NCBI GenBank assembly: GCA_964512045.1
Contig: CAZEJK010000243.1
Coordinates: 1 to 7,838 of the forward strand
Reading direction: 5' to 3'
Length of the DNA stretch: 7,838 nt
Origin: CAZEJK01 sp964512045
GTDB lineage: Bacteria; Acidobacteriota; Thermoanaerobaculia; Thermoanaerobaculales; Sulfomarinibacteraceae
The position numbers were made by a program, and so were the translations under genes. The notes below the pieces were generated by a model. It saw only the letters and a program-made list of their open reading frames with translations. It searched no databases and was not told the origin of the DNA. Below are positions 6,768 to 7,838 of the stretch, piece by piece. Numbering within the stretch: position 1 is the stretch's first letter; each line of letters begins with the position of its first letter.

Positions 6768-7112
6768 TCACTCGAACTCGAAGAAGTCCCCTTCGAAGAC
6801 CTCGGAGAGCTGCTTCATCACCGCGGCCGAGGTCGCCGTCGCGAGGCCACGGACGATCGTCGAACCGTGGAGGCGACCGAGAAAGAACCCTGCCAGCCCG
6901 ACCGCAGCAACCGAGACGACCGGGTATCGGCGTACGGTCTCCCGCCAGTCGATCGCGTTCGGGATCAACGTGTCCAAGACCGTGTCAGCATCCAGATCGA
7001 GCTGGCCTGGACGCCCGCCGAAGCTGTGCGCCTCGGACGCTTCGTCGTATGCCGGATCGGCCGAATCGTCTCCGCTACCGGCCGGACCGTAACGGTCGTC
7101 GTGCAGGTTCAT
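6768..7112 (-). CDS. Small single-span membrane protein, unrecognised
   Basis: I do not recognise this 114-residue protein. The first 60 residues are acidic and polar (HDDRYGPAGSGDDSADP and on) and probably disordered. One hydrophobic helix with spaced glycines, PVVSVAAVGLAGFFLGR, spans about 64-80. A cytoplasm- or periplasm-facing tail ends in acidic-aromatic FEGDFFEFE. The small-residue helix resembles the C-terminal anchor of DUF883/YqjD-like proteins, and the gene starts four bases after the stop of such a gene, so the two are probably co-expressed and may act together at the inner membrane. GGGAG (7120-7124) lies seven bases before ATG 7112, which supports the start. The tight spacing and ribosome site make it a convincing gene; function is unknown. 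Confidence 0.78.
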   Translation of the reverse strand: MNLHDDRYGPAGSGDDSADPAYDEASEAHSFGGRPGQLDLDADTVLDTLIPNAIDWRETVRRYPVVSVAAVGLAGFFLGRLHGSTIVRGLATATSAAVMKQLSEVFEGDFFEFE

Positions 7113-7116
7113 CGCG

Positions 7117-7623
7117 CTACTCCCGAGGGCGCGTCAGGTACCCAGCCAGGAAGCCCACGGCGAGCGCAATCAGAACCGATTTGCCAGGGTTTGTCCGGAC
7201 ATACTCGATCACCTGATCGCCCTTCTCCTTGATGTCCACCTCGGCGACGCGATCACGCACCCGCTGGTAGGTGGCACGGCTCTTCTCGGCGAGCTGCTCG
7301 TACTGCTTCTTGGTCCGGTCATACAGGACCTCCGCCTGCTGCCGGGTCGAGTCTGCGAGCTGCCCCATCTTCTCCCGAGCGTCGGCAAGGTGGCGCTTTG
7401 CCTCCTCGAGCGAACGGTTCATCTGCTCGGTCGCCTCGCGCGCGCGATCGCGGACACGGTCGTACGTGTCGTGCATCGACTGGCGCGCACGATCGATGGC
7501 GCTCTGGGCGTTGGCCAGAGTCTCCTTCACCTGCTCGAGTGCGCCGTCGGTTGCCCCCTCGGCGGTCTCCAGAGCTTCGTCGACGGTGTTCGTTGCCTGG
7601 TTTTCCTTCTTCTCTGCACTCAT
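7117..7623 (-). CDS. DUF883 (ElaB/YqjD-like) membrane-anchored coiled-coil protein
   Basis: From ATG 7623 the product has 168 residues. Residues 1-135 are a highly charged, almost proline-free helix rich in Ala, Glu, Arg and Gln, likely coiled coil or long amphipathic helix. TYDRVRDR (53-60) and TYQRVRDR (118-125) form an internal repeat. The C-terminus, RTNPGKSVLIALAVGFLAGYLTR, has the NP-G motif and small-residue helix typical of DUF883 proteins such as E. coli YqjD and ElaB. Those are inner-membrane proteins of stationary phase, and YqjD binds ribosomes through its N-terminus; whether this one does is unknown. The open frame extends to GTG 7638, but AAGG lies seven bases before ATG 7623, so the shorter start is preferred (ATG 7626 is possible). 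The downstream small membrane gene is four bases away. Confidence 0.82.
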   Translation of the reverse strand: MSAEKKENQATNTVDEALETAEGATDGALEQVKETLANAQSAIDRARQSMHDTYDRVRDRAREATEQMNRSLEEAKRHLADAREKMGQLADSTRQQAEVLYDRTKKQYEQLAEKSRATYQRVRDRVAEVDIKEKGDQVIEYVRTNPGKSVLIALAVGFLAGYLTRPRE

Positions 7624-7639
7624 CATCTCACCTTCCACT

Positions 7640-7720
7640 GTTCCGTTCGTTCGTGCACATCGCCGGAACCACCGTCACTCGTCGGCACGCGACATCCGAG
7701 TGTCGCACCGCTGACGGTGC
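7640..7720 (-). promoter_or_regulatory. Leader region with competing inverted repeats upstream of the DUF883-like gene
   Basis: Five inverted repeats crowd 81 bases: CACCGTCA/TGACGGTG (7670-7677, 7712-7719), GCGACA/TGTCGC (7689-7694, 7701-7706), GCACCG/CGGTGC (7705-7710, 7715-7720), CACTCG/CGAGTG (7676-7681, 7697-7702) and GTTCCG/CGGAAC (7640-7645, 7664-7669). The first two nest; the third and fourth can coexist but exclude the first two. This may be a structured 5' leader or a set of protein-binding half-sites. Single six-base repeats are expected by chance, so the weight is on the cluster. Confidence 0.35.
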
Positions 7721-7747
7721 TCCGGCGCGCATCGTGGAACCCAAACA

Positions 7748-7756
7748 AGTATATCA
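7748..7756 (-). promoter_or_regulatory. Extended -10 promoter for the DUF883-like gene
   Basis: On the minus strand TGATATACT combines a TGn extension with TATACT, five of six bases of the -10 consensus. No good -35 is present, as is usual for extended -10 promoters. The start point would be a G near 7741-7742, giving a leader of about 117 bases. An inverted repeat GCTCG/CGAGC (7765-7769, 7774-7778) sits just upstream and could be an operator. Confidence 0.5.
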
Positions 7757-7816
7757 GGCTTCCAGCTCGAACCCGAGCACCCAGTGTCTGACCGTCTACT
7801 GGAGCGAAACAGCAAC

Positions 7817-7838
7817 GCCGAAGGCAGGTGCCTCCGGC
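7817..7838 (-). terminator. Terminator-like hairpin at the right edge
   Basis: In the minus-strand RNA GCCGGAGGC pairs with GCCTTCGGC around a four-base loop, nine pairs with one G-U. On the plus strand that position is an A-C mismatch. It may end a gene lying beyond the right edge. The following bases (GTTGCTGTTTCGC) contain only a short T-run, so termination may be weak, and the hairpin may extend beyond the window. Confidence 0.4.

Noticed and set aside
6234..7232. Plus-strand open frame of 332 codons spanning the kinase start, the small gene and part of the DUF883-like gene
   Set aside because: It runs across three minus-strand genes and their spacers and has no domain signature.
7765..7778. 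GGTTCGA-containing stem resembling a tRNA T-arm
   Set aside because: No anticodon arm, D-arm or acceptor stem can be found around it. It is better read as a short inverted repeat upstream of the promoter.
7797..7838. Possible C-terminal end of an upstream gene in one minus-strand frame (stop TAG at 7797-7799)
   Set aside because: Only about 13 codons are visible and they overlap the terminator-like hairpin. Nothing supports coding over chance.

Overview
The window is GC-rich and almost every gene lies on the minus strand, so the biological reading direction runs from the right edge to the left. It looks like chromosomal DNA of a Gram-negative bacterium. The evidence is a type IV pilus minor-pilin operon in the proteobacterial order, a DUF883/YqjD-like membrane protein and a secreted PilY1-like protein. 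Thr-Pro-rich linkers of this kind are common in deltaproteobacterial-grade and uncultivated GC-rich lineages, but I cannot fix the taxon from the sequence.

Layout in transcription order. The right edge (7624-7838) is non-coding. It holds a terminator-like hairpin, an extended -10 promoter and a leader full of inverted repeats. Two small membrane-protein genes follow, 4 nt apart: a DUF883-like coiled-coil protein with a C-terminal membrane anchor (7117-7623) and an unrecognised single-span protein (6768-7112). After a 123-nt spacer comes a 669-residue membrane sensor histidine kinase with HAMP, two PAS-like regions, HisKA and HATPase_c but no receiver domain (4635-6644). A second 123-nt spacer carries two adjoining stem-loops. 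Then five tightly packed genes run off the left edge: fimT/gspH (3927-4511), pilV (3425-3913), pilW (2317-3423), pilX (1770-2306) and a pilY1-like gene (1-1760, its 3' part missing). Gaps between these five are 13, 1, 10 and 9 nt.

How the genes work together. In characterised systems FimT/FimU, PilV, PilW, PilX and PilY1 form the complex that primes pilus assembly and sits at the pilus tip, where PilY1 acts as adhesin or surface sensor. The pilY1 product here has a signal peptide and an intact von Willebrand A metal site. It also has a PA14-type domain hung between Thr-Pro linkers, which suggests a ligand-binding module added to the tip protein. The histidine kinase may regulate these genes, but only its position supports this.

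Most notable observations: the PA14 insertion; a 13-bp direct repeat 570 bp apart whose recombination would remove the PA14 module in frame; the double stem-loop between kinase and pilin genes; and a leader with two mutually exclusive sets of stems upstream of the DUF883-like gene. Nothing here amounts to a wholly new system.
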